Shown here: piece after piece, positions 44,940 to 53,952 of the stretch
Layout of the letters: the number at the start of each line of letters is the position of its first letter
Numbering within the stretch: the stretch's first letter is position 1
IMG/VR virus record: IMGVR_UViG_3300017598_000441
Location: 1-64,000 of that record
Origin: a virus
Reading direction: 5' to 3' (one strand)
Length of the DNA: 64,000 nt
Notes under the pieces: generated by a model
The model's database searches: none
What the model saw: the letters and a program-made list of their open reading frames with translations, nothing else
What the model was told of the DNA's origin: nothing
Translations under genes and position numbers: made by a program

Positions 44940-45431
44940 ATGGCAGATTTAGAAATTGTAGGTAGATTTACTGAGGACTATAAGTTTATAGAGATAGACC
45001 CAGACCATTGCATCCCTCGGATGTTAAAGAAGTACCAAGGTATCAACTTGGATATTATACTTGCTAAACAGAAGCGTTCAAGAACTTCTGCACAAAACAG
45101 ATATTTTCACGGAGTTGTTTGTGTAATGATAATTGCAGATGCTCAAAATAAAGGGGAAGACTGGGTGAGAAATCTTAGCAAAAAAGAGGCTATGGCCTAT
45201 ACTAAAGCACATATTTATAAGAACGTATTAAAACAAAGGCTTGTAGTAGCTGAAATAGACGGCATGGAGGTGTATGTCCAGTCTGGCAAAAGAATGTCGG
45301 AAATGAACACCTTAGAGTTCACAGATGCGGTAGAAGAGGTCAGAACACATTACGGGGAGAAAGGGTTAAATATACCAGACCCTATCAAATACGGCTATAT
45401 AGCAAATTATATAAATGCACAAAAACGTTAA
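44940..45431 (+). CDS. Recombination protein NinB-like
   Basis: 163 residues. KQKRSRTSAQNRYFHGVVCVMIIADAQ is the 'kRs..QNrY.hgvv' signature of NinB/Orf-type recombination-mediator proteins and their phage relatives; the C-terminus (NTLEFTDAVEEVRTHYGEKGLNIPDP) continues the pattern. NinB helps load recombinases on SSB-coated DNA, fitting its place right after the SSB gene and before SbcCD. Similarity is by motif only. Confidence 0.6.
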   Translation: MADLEIVGRFTEDYKFIEIDPDHCIPRMLKKYQGINLDIILAKQKRSRTSAQNRYFHGVVCVMIIADAQNKGEDWVRNLSKKEAMAYTKAHIYKNVLKQRLVVAEIDGMEVYVQSGKRMSEMNTLEFTDAVEEVRTHYGEKGLNIPDPIKYGYIANYINAQKR

Positions 45432-45432
45432 T

Positions 45433-45660
45433 ATGAAAATACTACAAACTACGAAGTTCAAATTGTTTGAAAACAATAATTTAGTAAGGTTTAGAAAAGT
45501 GCAGTATGAAGATGAAATATCTGGGGTAGTACAGGACTATGAATTTCAAGTCTTCAAAAGACCGTACTTTTTTGGTAGTCTAGGAAAAAAGAGGTGGAGT
45601 ACTTCAATAATATCTAGAAGTTTTCGACTAGGGGTAAATTTCAGTTTATCTTTAGTTTAA
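45433..45660 (+). CDS. Hypothetical small protein
   Basis: 75 residues from the ATG at 45433, one base after the previous stop. A longer in-frame start would overlap that gene. Beta-rich and basic at its C-terminus (LGKKRWSTSIISRSFRLGVNF). Not recognised. Lies immediately before the SbcD-like gene. Confidence 0.55.
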   Translation: MKILQTTKFKLFENNNLVRFRKVQYEDEISGVVQDYEFQVFKRPYFFGSLGKKRWSTSIISRSFRLGVNFSLSLV

Positions 45661-45681
45661 TTTTAACAACAAAAACACACA

Positions 45682-46716
45682 ATGAGTAAATTAGCAGTAG
45701 CATTCGGAGACGTACAAATACATAACTATAGAGCTTATGACAAGAACACTGGGAGGAGGTTGGATAACACACTAAAGGCTGTAGAGCATATATTTGACTT
45801 CGCAGGAAAAAGTGGTATAGAATATATTTTGTTTGTGGGAGACTTGTTCGACCAACAAAAGAACCTACCCACAATAGTGATAAATAAAACGGTGGAGACC
45901 TTTTCTAAATGTTTTAAAAAACATCCAAACATAATATTTTTAGGTATTACAGGAAACCACGACCAAAGTTCTCAGCAACTGTTAGAGAAAGATGCAATAT
46001 CCTCTCTAACTTTCTTAGGTAATATATTTGATAACTTTGTAATACTAGACAACAAAAACTACGAAATTCCAGTAGATAAGGATTTTTCTGGGACACAGCC
46101 TGTTAAAATTACAGGAATACCCTACTACGAGTATTCAGAACATTTTTTGACAAGGTTAGGTCAAGTTTCAGAAGAGGTAAAAAACAATAGTGCAAATTAT
46201 GTAAATATCCTACTTACACACCAAACCCCCACAGGCCTAGGAAATCCAAACATACCTGTGGATGTAGATGTAAACGACCCTAAGTTAGAATGTTTTGATT
46301 TAGTTCTAAATGGGCATATACATAAATACCAAGAGATTACTAAAAAGTTTATAGATGTAGGTAGCCCTATAGCTAGAGATGCAGACGATGAGGGTGACGA
46401 AAAAGGGTATTTGGTGATAAATTTAGAGAGGCCTCAGACCCGAAAATTCAAATCCCTAAACAGCGAATTTCCTGTAATTATTACTAAATATTCTGGAGAC
46501 GAAATGACTGAATGGGAGCAACAGCAATACGTGAGAGAAGTCCCCTTACCTATAGAGGAGGTAAATGAAATAATTAATACATCCAACTACACAGCAGATT
46601 TAAAAGCCTCAGAGATTATCGAAAACTTCTGTAATGATACAGAGAACCTAGAAAAAATATCTATGGGGTTAAAAATACTGCAAGATGCAAACATTAAAAA
46701 CACACACAATGAGTAG
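45682..46716 (+). CDS. sbcD: SbcD/Mre11-type nuclease subunit (T4 gp47-like)
   Basis: 344 residues. Metallophosphoesterase motifs: FGDVQIH (Asp10, His14), VGDLFD (about Asp53), ITGNHD (about 93), THQTP and NGHIHKYQ. It is the nuclease subunit of the Rad50/Mre11-like complex that resects double-strand ends. An AAAAACACACAATG leader precedes the start. Its last 8 bases overlap the SbcC start, and the leader of sbcC lies inside its end (IKNTHNE). Confidence 0.85.
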   Translation: MSKLAVAFGDVQIHNYRAYDKNTGRRLDNTLKAVEHIFDFAGKSGIEYILFVGDLFDQQKNLPTIVINKTVETFSKCFKKHPNIIFLGITGNHDQSSQQLLEKDAISSLTFLGNIFDNFVILDNKNYEIPVDKDFSGTQPVKITGIPYYEYSEHFLTRLGQVSEEVKNNSANYVNILLTHQTPTGLGNPNIPVDVDVNDPKLECFDLVLNGHIHKYQEITKKFIDVGSPIARDADDEGDEKGYLVINLERPQTRKFKSLNSEFPVIITKYSGDEMTEWEQQQYVREVPLPIEEVNEIINTSNYTADLKASEIIENFCNDTENLEKISMGLKILQDANIKNTHNE

Positions 46717-49138
46717 AACAATTTATAGTAAAGTAGTACTGGAGGGTTTTGGTAGTTTCCAAAAGGAGACTGAGTTCAACCTAGATAGAGCAGGAAGTAT
46801 GGTTCTAGTTAGAGGGGATAATGGAGAGGGTAAGACCACAATGTTTAGTGGCCTTATGTGGAGTCTGCACGGAATACCTATGAAAGATATAAAAGGTAGT
46901 TCAGTAGCTACGTGGGAGCAAGTAAGAACAGAGGACTTTAGGGGGGTTAGAGTAGCCACCCACTTCCGAAAAAATGGATATAAGTTTGAGGTAATAAGAC
47001 ACCTTAAATTCAAAGGTAAAACTTACGGAGTTACTGGAGGAGATACATTAATGTTTTTCAAATGTCTAGAATCTGAAACTATGTCGGACACGCATAGAAT
47101 ATCCGATAACAGGCATAAGCCAGATGTCCAGAAAGATATTGTAGAGTTATTAGAGACAGATTACACTCAAACTATACATTCTATGTTTTTTGGGCAGGGT
47201 ATGGCAAGATTAGTCAATAGCTCTAAATCAGATAAGATTAAACTGTTCGATGAGTTGTTCGATGCTACTTGGTTGAAAAACAGTAAAGATGAGGCGAAAG
47301 TTAAAAAACTGAAAATAGAGTCTGACATCAGCACCACAGAAGAGAGGATACACTCCACTAACTCTAAGAAGAAGGACAAAGCAAACCAGATTGAACAACA
47401 CCTAATCAACCTACAGGAGTTTACCGACAAAAAAGAGATAAAACATAATAAAATATCTAAGATTATTGTAAACAAAACTTCGGAGTTGGACACTTGTAGA
47501 GAAGAGTTAAAATTGCTTAGAGAGAGTGTAGATAACTACGATGATAATTTACTGGAGGAGAAGAGAGAATTATATGCAGAAGCATCGCAAGATAAATCTT
47601 TAGATGCAGATTTGGGAGTAGCTAAAAAAGCAGAGGCTGAGTATAAAACAAAGGTTGAAAAACTGGAGATAAAACTACAGTCCGAAAAACTGGAGGTAAA
47701 AACTATTGAGACTGCAGAGTGGGGTAAACTGCAAAAACTGAAAGATGCTAACTCCGAAGATTTAGAGGTTCTTAAAACTGCAGGAGAAAAAGCTAGGGAT
47801 GAAGTGGAGGAAACATCTCTAGAAATACATAATACACAAATGAGGTTAAAGAAACTAACCTCTAATATAAGTACTGCAGAGGATTCTGTAAAAAAATCTG
47901 AAGGTAAAATAAAAAACCTACTTAGTGATATAGACTGTATTAGGAAGGATTGTCCAACCTGTGAGCAGGAATTACCTGTACATACCATAAAGGAGACAAA
48001 AGCCAGACTACGAGCCCAAATCAAAGAAGAAGAGGAGTGTATGCAAGTTATGACTACCCAAATTGAAAAATACAACAAGGAGCAGGCTACACTAAAAACC
48101 ACCTCAAAGCAGGAGGCAGAAAGCATGGAAAGTCTGGAGAAAAATCTAGAAGAGACAAAAACCAACTACATAAAAACCAAGGCTGATAATGTTGCACAAG
48201 AAGAGTTACAACTACAGCAGTACAACACGCTGTATAACAAGCAGTATAACATTATGGAGGCTGCAAAAACTGCATTAGATGACCTTGGGAGAACAGAGGG
48301 TAAGAAAATAAAAAACCTCCTACATGAGCTGGACAAAAAATATACCTTGCGTGATAATCTCTTATCCAACTTGCGGACGGAAATAGCAGAAATAGAAAAT
48401 ACGAATAAAATCAGTATAGAGAATAAGAATAGAATCCCTGTAAAACAACTGGAGATAAAAAACCTACAGGATTATATTTCTGAGAAAAAAGAGGATTTGA
48501 ATATTGTTCTGGAGGAAAACCCTCCCACAAACAACGTAGACGAACTACAGAAGGACATAGATACCCTACAAGAACTGGAGAAAGAACAGCAAGATGAAAT
48601 CACAATTCTTAGAAAACAACTGGAAATAGTTAAATGGTGGTTCACTACAGGTTTTGGGGCAAAAGGAATAAAATCCTATATCTTTACTGCAGGTTTAATG
48701 AGATTGAACCAAGCTATTCAGAAATACGCTGAAAGACTGGGGTACAGGGTTAAATTCGAGATTGACCATAGTACAGCAAACAAAGATTTCACAACAACAG
48801 TATTTTATTCCAGACGTACTGAGACTGGGGTACAAGAGTTCGCTAAAGACTATGAAGAGTTCTCTGGAGGTCAGAAACAAAGAGTATCCCTAGCTATTGC
48901 ATTTGCTATGTTCGATATAGGAAGTGAAAAATCTGAAAGTAATATTATGATTTTAGATGAAGCTTTTGAAGGGTTGGATGAAGAGGGTAGAGAAGCGGCC
49001 TTTGACTTAATTCGTATGAAAACGCAAGCAGGTAAAACTGTGTTTATCATAACCCACAGCCAAAATATTGACAGTAAGTACTCGAAGAGCATAAGGGTGT
49101 ACAGGAAAAATGAAATTTCTTATATAGATGAGGGGTAA
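46709..49138 (+). CDS. sbcC: SbcC/Rad50-type ATPase (T4 gp46-like)
   Basis: 809 residues from the ATG at 46709, after AAAAACACACACAATG. Walker A RGDNGEGKTTM (about 31-41), a long coiled coil broken by a zinc hook CPTCEQELP (about 416), signature FSGGQKQRVSLA (about 717) and Walker B IMILDEAFEGLDEEG (about 746-760) with the D-loop. It forms a complex with SbcD for end processing in recombination-dependent replication. Length is typical of phage gp46 (shorter arms than bacterial SbcC). Overlap with sbcD indicates coupled translation. Confidence 0.9.
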   Translation: MSRTIYSKVVLEGFGSFQKETEFNLDRAGSMVLVRGDNGEGKTTMFSGLMWSLHGIPMKDIKGSSVATWEQVRTEDFRGVRVATHFRKNGYKFEVIRHLKFKGKTYGVTGGDTLMFFKCLESETMSDTHRISDNRHKPDVQKDIVELLETDYTQTIHSMFFGQGMARLVNSSKSDKIKLFDELFDATWLKNSKDEAKVKKLKIESDISTTEERIHSTNSKKKDKANQIEQHLINLQEFTDKKEIKHNKISKIIVNKTSELDTCREELKLLRESVDNYDDNLLEEKRELYAEASQDKSLDADLGVAKKAEAEYKTKVEKLEIKLQSEKLEVKTIETAEWGKLQKLKDANSEDLEVLKTAGEKARDEVEETSLEIHNTQMRLKKLTSNISTAEDSVKKSEGKIKNLLSDIDCIRKDCPTCEQELPVHTIKETKARLRAQIKEEEECMQVMTTQIEKYNKEQATLKTTSKQEAESMESLEKNLEETKTNYIKTKADNVAQEELQLQQYNTLYNKQYNIMEAAKTALDDLGRTEGKKIKNLLHELDKKYTLRDNLLSNLRTEIAEIENTNKISIENKNRIPVKQLEIKNLQDYISEKKEDLNIVLEENPPTNNVDELQKDIDTLQELEKEQQDEITILRKQLEIVKWWFTTGFGAKGIKSYIFTAGLMRLNQAIQKYAERLGYRVKFEIDHSTANKDFTTTVFYSRRTETGVQEFAKDYEEFSGGQKQRVSLAIAFAMFDIGSEKSESNIMILDEAFEGLDEEGREAAFDLIRMKTQAGKTVFIITHSQNIDSKYSKSIRVYRKNEISYIDEG

Positions 49139-49144
49139 ATAAAT

Positions 49145-49176
49145 TTTGGTATATTAAAAAATTTATACTATCTTTG
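49145..49176 (+). promoter_or_regulatory. Early-class promoter very close to the resolvase start
   Basis: TTTG at 49145-49148, 20-base spacer, TATCTTTG at 49169-49176; -33 region TTTTGGTATATTAAAAAA. The next ATG is at 49185, so the transcript may start at or within a few bases of it. Confidence 0.75.
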
Positions 49177-49184
49177 TGATAATT

Positions 49185-49727
49185 ATGAGTTTATACGAAG
49201 ATGTATTCAATATGCCAGAAAAACCTAAGAGGAAATCTGGAATAAACAGCCGAGTAAAAGGGAGCAAAAATGAGAATGCTTTATGTAAAAAGTTTTTGTT
49301 TCCTTGGACTGGGGAGAGGTTTGCAAAAACTCCCGCATCTGGAGGTTTAAAGTGGGCATCTGCATTTGCGAGTGGTGATGTTGTAAATTTAGATAGAGGA
49401 AAAGAATTTGAATTTTGTATAGAAACAAAACATTATGCAAAACTAGGTCTGAAATCTTACAACCTACATAAGAACTCAATAATTTATAAATTCTGGAGGC
49501 AAGCCAAAAGAGATGCAGATATAATAAAAAAGCATACTCTTTTGGCAGTTCGTCAAAACGGTATGAAATCTGGAACTTGGTACATATTCTTTGCTGAAAA
49601 CGTTAAAGAAAAACTAGGCATCAAACCTATATTTGAAGGAGAGGTAGATGAAGTAAAGATATACGGATTTGGTTCAGAAGAAATTTTAAACATAGACTAC
49701 GAAGCACTAATAAATAAATTAACATGA
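49185..49727 (+). CDS. PD-(D/E)XK nuclease / Holliday-junction-resolvase-like
   Basis: 180 residues from the ATG at 49185; a GTG at 49176 in frame overlaps the -7 box and is unlikely. The core SRVKGSKNENALCKKFLFPWTGERFAKTPASGGLKWASAFASGDVVNLDRGKEFEFCIETKHYAKL has E in a first helix, then GD...FCIETKH (the D...ExK core), typical of Hjc/VRR-type resolvase nucleases. It would cut branched DNA during replication and packaging. With the promoter only 8 bases upstream it may be translated from a leaderless mRNA. Overlaps the next gene by 4 bases. Confidence 0.7.
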   Translation: MSLYEDVFNMPEKPKRKSGINSRVKGSKNENALCKKFLFPWTGERFAKTPASGGLKWASAFASGDVVNLDRGKEFEFCIETKHYAKLGLKSYNLHKNSIIYKFWRQAKRDADIIKKHTLLAVRQNGMKSGTWYIFFAENVKEKLGIKPIFEGEVDEVKIYGFGSEEILNIDYEALINKLT

Positions 49728-50056
49728 AAAACTACATTAACGAGAAGTACTCGAAAAACAAGGCCGCCTTTGTTGTGAAAGGTGAGGATAGAAAATTACA
49801 AAGAAGTATAATCCAGAACGGAGAACTTATCAAGTTCAAGGATTACTTCACTATTAAAGCAATTCTAAAATCGGAGTATATAGATTTTTATGGCGTATCT
49901 GCACAGGCTGTAGATTACATCTGTAAATCTGGAGCTATAGACTCCATAAAAATAGGTACTACTAGAGTTATTCTACTCACGAACAAAACCCGAGAGTATG
50001 TGCCTAATAGCAGCAAGAAAAGAACATCCACTATGAACTCTGTAGAGCGAGTGTAA
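49724..50056 (+). CDS. Hypothetical protein with HTH-like region
   Basis: 110 residues coupled by overlap to both neighbours. FYGVSAQAVDYICKSGAIDSIKIGTTRVILLTNKTREYV resembles an excisionase/MerR-type winged-helix segment ('s...v..l...G.i....ig.trii'), which suggests DNA binding, at low confidence. Confidence 0.5.
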   Translation: MKNYINEKYSKNKAAFVVKGEDRKLQRSIIQNGELIKFKDYFTIKAILKSEYIDFYGVSAQAVDYICKSGAIDSIKIGTTRVILLTNKTREYVPNSSKKRTSTMNSVERV

Positions 50057-50682
50057 TGATTATTATAGATTGCTTCGGAGATGGTTCTTGTAAGAACATC
50101 AAAGACACCCCCTCAGATATGGGTGTAGGAGTAGTAATATTCTACAAAGGCAAATTGATAACTCAAATAGCCAAACACGTAGGAAAAGGCACTTCTAACC
50201 TATCTGAGTGGGAAGCTTTGATACTTGCCCTAAGAACGGCAGTAAAATATGTACAAACCCACTTAAAAGACGAAATAGTTACTATTAACTACTATGCAGA
50301 TAGCAAGGTGGTGGTTAATATGTTTAACGGTCTATACTCAAATAAAAAGTTTAGGGCAGAATACAACAGGGCAAAATACTGGGAAGACAAACTTCAAAAG
50401 AATCACAGAATAGAAGTTAGTTGGATACCTAGAGAAGAAAACACACACGCAGACAAACTTTCCAAAATAGGTAATCCCTATTTCATACGAGAAAAAATGA
50501 CTTTTGAGGAGTATGCTATAAGACAGGCGTACATATTCTCAAAAAAAGCCACACCCCCAAACCTAGATACAGCAGAATACAGTTACTTACAAGGGCAGAT
50601 GGATTTAATGGAATCCCTAATTTCCAGTAAGGTTTTGACTAAAACTAAGGCAAAAGAATTAATCAAAAATTATACTAAATAA
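50056..50682 (+). CDS. rnhA: Ribonuclease H
   Basis: 208 residues. RNase HI motifs: IDCFGDGSCKN (first Asp), NLSEWEALILALRTA (Glu), YYADSKVVVNM (Asp) and ENTHADKLSK (last Asp). It removes RNA primers. A ~65-residue C-terminal extension beyond the catalytic domain is mostly helical and could contact SSB or polymerase. Starts with the 1-base overlap TAATG. Confidence 0.85.
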   Translation: MIIIDCFGDGSCKNIKDTPSDMGVGVVIFYKGKLITQIAKHVGKGTSNLSEWEALILALRTAVKYVQTHLKDEIVTINYYADSKVVVNMFNGLYSNKKFRAEYNRAKYWEDKLQKNHRIEVSWIPREENTHADKLSKIGNPYFIREKMTFEEYAIRQAYIFSKKATPPNLDTAEYSYLQGQMDLMESLISSKVLTKTKAKELIKNYTK

Positions 50683-50683
50683 T

Positions 50684-50715
50684 TTTGGTATATATCAAAA
50701 CTTTATTTATCTTTA
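50684..50715 (+). promoter_or_regulatory. Early-class promoter
   Basis: TTTG at 50684-50687, 20-base spacer, TATCTTTA at 50708-50715; -33 palindrome TTTTGGTATATATCAAAA, identical to the SSB promoter. Leader AAAACACACGATGG follows. Confidence 0.85.
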
Positions 50716-50742
50716 CGGCAGTAAAAAATCTTAAAACACACG

Positions 50743-51006
50743 ATGGAAAACACATTCAAAGGAATACGAGCTTCATATAACAACGAAATAGGAGAACCAA
50801 TAATATCTGGTCAGATAGTAGAAGTATATGGTAGGTTAGCACCTAGAGAGACACATGAAATCTATTTTGAACCTAATCATGGTTTTAGGGTTCAAGGAAA
50901 CAATCTATCAGATGCAATCATAACTAAGGTGGTGAAAGATGTACGACTGAAAGACAGAATAATAGGAAACCTACAGTTCTTAAAGTTTTCAATTCTAGGT
51001 AAGTAA
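50743..51006 (+). CDS. Hypothetical small protein
   Basis: 87 residues, beta-rich. The leader AAAACACACGATGG gives the start. The region 51007-51047 then repeats this leader (AAAAATCTTAAAACACACACGATGG) before the next gene without a recognisable promoter. No function assignable. Confidence 0.6.
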   Translation: MENTFKGIRASYNNEIGEPIISGQIVEVYGRLAPRETHEIYFEPNHGFRVQGNNLSDAIITKVVKDVRLKDRIIGNLQFLKFSILGK

Positions 51007-51047
51007 GAACACAAGATTAGTAAAGTAAAAATCTTAAAACACACACG

Positions 51048-52526
51048 ATGGAAACAGAAATATTACCAACCTCAAAAGGTAGAGTATCTACCAAGAAACC
51101 TCCAACGGTATTATCATTCTTGGGAGACCAAGAAGATAAGTTTAAGGAAATATTAGACTTCATACATTTAGATGACCCTAAGGCAGGAAACATAGGCTTG
51201 TTACAAGGCCCCGCAGGGACAGGTAAAACCTACCTAGTGGGAGTATTAATACAAACCTTAAAAGACCAAAACTTCAAGAACATAGGAGTTTTAGCACCCA
51301 CAGGACAGGCTGTTAAAATCTGTAGGGAGAATGCAGTAGAGCAATCTGATACTATAAGATATGGGACTGTACATTCTGCATTCGCAGTAAGACCAAAAAA
51401 GGAGAGTGAAATACCTATTTTTGAGGTAGATAAAAATGGGACTCAGTGGGCTAGAGATTGCTCAATACTTTTTGTAGATGAGGTTTCCCAGATTGCAGAC
51501 GACTTATTTTTCCTCTTGGAAGATTATGCTACCCAGTTAGATAAAAAAGTAATTCTAATAGGAGATAGTTATCAAATACCTCCGATAGGGTTTGAATATT
51601 CAATACCTTTTACAAAAGCCGAGCAGAAAGAGTATGATATAAAAGTATTCGAGCTAAAAAAACCTATCCGACAAAAGGAGGGAAGTCCTATACTAGATAA
51701 TGCCGACCTAATCAGAAAATATATCAAATACCCAGAAATTTATTTACCCGAAGACAGAAAAAATAGATTTAACAGTAAAAGGGAAGGTATAGAATTTATC
51801 AAAGACAAGGGTTCGCATAAGGAACTTCTGAAAAAATGGTTTCTACATCCCGAGTACCAAAACAATAGATATTTTGTGAAAGTACTAGCATGGAGAAATG
51901 ATACCGTAGATAACTGGAACACCCAAGTAAGAAAAGTCTTATATGGAGACAATCCAGATAATATTGAAGATACCAGAAGCAAATCTATAAAACAGTTAGT
52001 AAAAGGTGAAAAACTGATTTCTAATAGTCCTGTAATAGAGAAAAATGATTTTGGGGATGATGCGGTAGTTTTTGGGTCAAACGAAGATTTAATGTTAGTA
52101 TCTTACATAGAGGATACCTACAAGGTGGATGAGGCAGGAAAATTTATCTTAGGGTACTATGATGCTATAGTAGAATACTTAGACCAAGATGGGATAGTAT
52201 GTACTTACACAATCAAGATTCTAAAAAATGAATCGAAAAAACTACACCAGAAAATACAGGATAAACTGGCTAAAATAGCAAAGGCAGAACCCAAAGGTAG
52301 CAATGGGGCTAGAGCAGGTTGGGCAGATTTCTGGGAGTTTGATGCAATATTTGCAGATGTGAATTATAACTATTGCCAAACTTGCCATAAAAGCCAAGGC
52401 AGTACTTATCTTAATTCTATAGTACTAGAGTGGGATATTTTACTGGGTAGGAAAGTTTTCGAGAGAAATAGAATCTTATATGTAGGAGCTTCCAGAGCAA
52501 AACAAAATTTAATCCAAATATACTAA
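51048..52526 (+). CDS. SF1 DNA helicase (Dda/RecD-like)
   Basis: 492 residues. Motifs: I LLQGPAGTGKTYL (about 54-66), Ia VLAPTGQAVK, II ILFVDEVSQI (about 140-150), III LIGDSYQIPPIG, IV-region FELKKPIRQKEG and V-VI TCHKSQGSTY...ILYVGASRAKQNLIQIY. This is the RecD/Dda family, 5'-3' helicases used in origin opening and protein removal in T4-like phages. Preceded by AAAACACACACGATGG. Confidence 0.85.
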   Translation: METEILPTSKGRVSTKKPPTVLSFLGDQEDKFKEILDFIHLDDPKAGNIGLLQGPAGTGKTYLVGVLIQTLKDQNFKNIGVLAPTGQAVKICRENAVEQSDTIRYGTVHSAFAVRPKKESEIPIFEVDKNGTQWARDCSILFVDEVSQIADDLFFLLEDYATQLDKKVILIGDSYQIPPIGFEYSIPFTKAEQKEYDIKVFELKKPIRQKEGSPILDNADLIRKYIKYPEIYLPEDRKNRFNSKREGIEFIKDKGSHKELLKKWFLHPEYQNNRYFVKVLAWRNDTVDNWNTQVRKVLYGDNPDNIEDTRSKSIKQLVKGEKLISNSPVIEKNDFGDDAVVFGSNEDLMLVSYIEDTYKVDEAGKFILGYYDAIVEYLDQDGIVCTYTIKILKNESKKLHQKIQDKLAKIAKAEPKGSNGARAGWADFWEFDAIFADVNYNYCQTCHKSQGSTYLNSIVLEWDILLGRKVFERNRILYVGASRAKQNLIQIY

Positions 52527-52528
52527 AG

Positions 52529-52897
52529 ATGGGAGGAACTATATTAGATGGCTATATAGCCACCAAGAAAACAGAGGTGATGCAAAATACTTTTGGACAC
52601 CTATACCCAAAACCTCTAGAAGTATATGTAGGTACAGCCTTAGTAGTATATGACAGCTACGGAGGAATGACCTTAGTATTCGAGGAATTTAAAGACGGTG
52701 CAGGAAAAACTTTATGTGGGGCAGACATACTACCCTCAGACTTATTAGAGTATATTACACGCAGAGTAGATAAAAAGTACGAACAAACCCACGACCATAT
52801 ATACAGGTTTACAGGGACGTATAAAAAGTTTAAGAATGGTAATTTCCAATGCGGAGGTAAGATAACCAGAGTAAACCTAAACAAAATTTTGATATAA
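52529..52897 (+). CDS. Hypothetical protein
   Basis: 122 residues, starting 2 bases after the helicase stop and overlapping the next ATG. Mixed alpha/beta with aromatic residues; two isolated cysteines (TLCGADI, FQCGGK). No known family recognised. Confidence 0.55.
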   Translation: MGGTILDGYIATKKTEVMQNTFGHLYPKPLEVYVGTALVVYDSYGGMTLVFEEFKDGAGKTLCGADILPSDLLEYITRRVDKKYEQTHDHIYRFTGTYKKFKNGNFQCGGKITRVNLNKILI

Positions 52898-53235
52898 TGA
52901 CAAGAGAAGAATTAGTATCCGAAATGAAAAATGGAGTATCAGTATTCCATTTTATTAAAAAAGATGGAACCACCAGAAGAGCGGTAGGAACACTAAACCC
53001 TAAAATAATAGCAGGTTTTGAGGATTCCGTAAAACATAGGGAGCTGAAAACTAAGGTAGCAAGTGCTATCAGAAACTGTAGGGATGGATTGCATTCTGCA
53101 GAAGTAGGTCTACAGTCTTTGGAGGAGCCGACAATAGTAAGCAAAGAACGTAAACTCTACCCCAATACTCAAAATTACTATGATATTGAGAAACAGCTTT
53201 GGAGGATGTTTATAATTGAAAATTTGGTACAGTAG
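52897..53235 (+). CDS. DUF2693-like small protein
   Basis: 112 residues. The segment SVFHFIKKDGTTRRAVGTLNPKII fits DUF2693 ('v.F.F.KkdGs.R.a.GTLn...ip'), common in Bacteroidetes genomes and phages, function unknown. The C-terminal LYPNTQNYYDIEKQLWRMF continues the pattern. Its C-terminal coding region carries the -33 element of the lysozyme promoter. Confidence 0.65.
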   Translation: MTREELVSEMKNGVSVFHFIKKDGTTRRAVGTLNPKIIAGFEDSVKHRELKTKVASAIRNCRDGLHSAEVGLQSLEEPTIVSKERKLYPNTQNYYDIEKQLWRMFIIENLVQ

Positions 53236-53255
53236 CAAGAAAAGCCGTACATTTG
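53223..53255 (+). promoter_or_regulatory. Late-type promoter for lysozyme
   Basis: TTTG at 53223-53226, 21-base spacer, TACATTTG at 53248-53255. The -7 box is the loop of the terminator hairpin at 53237-53266. Same class as structural-gene promoters although it sits in the replication block. Confidence 0.65.
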
Positions 53256-53266
53256 CGGCTTTTCTT
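53237..53266 (+). terminator. Perfect hairpin, terminator-like
   Basis: AAGAAAAGCCG (53237-53247) pairs perfectly with CGGCTTTTCTT (53256-53266), an 11-bp stem with an 8-base loop. The loop is exactly the -7 box TACATTTG. No long T run follows, but T residues are within the arm. Confidence 0.75.
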
Positions 53267-53284
53267 AATTTAAAAACAATAAGG

Positions 53285-53863
53285 ATGAAGAAGTATTTAT
53301 TTATTACCCTATTCATTGCCCTAAGCAAAACAATACCCGCAGGACCTTGTGATACTCCTATACTGGAGGTAGCATTGCAAGATAAGGCTCCCGAGAAAAT
53401 ACCAGATGAGAAACTGCAGGAGTCTCAAACATTGCCAGAGGGTATTATAGAAATAATGAAACGCCACGAAGAGTTCAGTCCAGAAGTCATAATTCTGGAT
53501 AAACCTTATATAGGCTATGGGCATGAAGTTGAACTAGGTGCAGATAGGGTTACAGAGGAACAGGCAGACAGCCTACTAAGGGCAGACATTAGAATTAATA
53601 TGAATATCCTAGCAACCAAAAATCTAAGGAAATTCCATAAAAAACTGGAGCATAGGTACTTAATATTAGCCTCAGTCCTTGCTTATAATGTAGGTTGGGT
53701 AAATGTATATAAAAGTAAATTCCTAAAGAAAATAAACGAGGGATACTCAGATTCCGAAATACTAGAAGAATTTATAGGATTCCACTTCTGGAGAGGTAAA
53801 CCTCATGTAAAATTAAAAAGGAGGAGAGTGGAAGAGGCAGAAGCATGGTTAGAATTATATTGA
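53285..53863 (+). CDS. Exported GH24 lysozyme (endolysin)
   Basis: 192 residues from the ATG at 53285. An N-terminal signal-like segment MKKYLFITLFIALSKTIPA suggests export by Sec (or a SAR-type anchor). The catalytic domain matches GH24 lysozymes: EGIIEIMKRHEEF (Glu of the T4-like triad), PYIGYGHEV (G.GH) and VTEEQADSLLRADI. It would degrade host peptidoglycan at lysis. The cleavage-type signal means it may not need a holin to cross the membrane. No canonical holin was recognised beside it. Confidence 0.85.
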   Translation: MKKYLFITLFIALSKTIPAGPCDTPILEVALQDKAPEKIPDEKLQESQTLPEGIIEIMKRHEEFSPEVIILDKPYIGYGHEVELGADRVTEEQADSLLRADIRINMNILATKNLRKFHKKLEHRYLILASVLAYNVGWVNVYKSKFLKKINEGYSDSEILEEFIGFHFWRGKPHVKLKRRRVEEAEAWLELY

Positions 53864-53879
53864 TTTATTGCAAAATAAT

Positions 53880-53911
53880 TTTGGTATAAATCAAAACCTT
53901 TTGTATCTTTA
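53880..53911 (+). promoter_or_regulatory. Early-class promoter before ligase operon
   Basis: TTTG at 53880-53883, 20-base spacer, TATCTTTA at 53904-53911; -33 palindrome TTTTGGTATAAATCAAAA. Confidence 0.8.
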
Positions 53912-53952
53912 CATTGTCAGTAAGACAAATACAAACCACTAAATTTTATACC

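Noticed and set aside
47536-48165. 209-codon reverse ORF opposite sbcC
   Set aside because: Shadow of the coiled-coil coding strand; Ser/Phe-rich, no start context.
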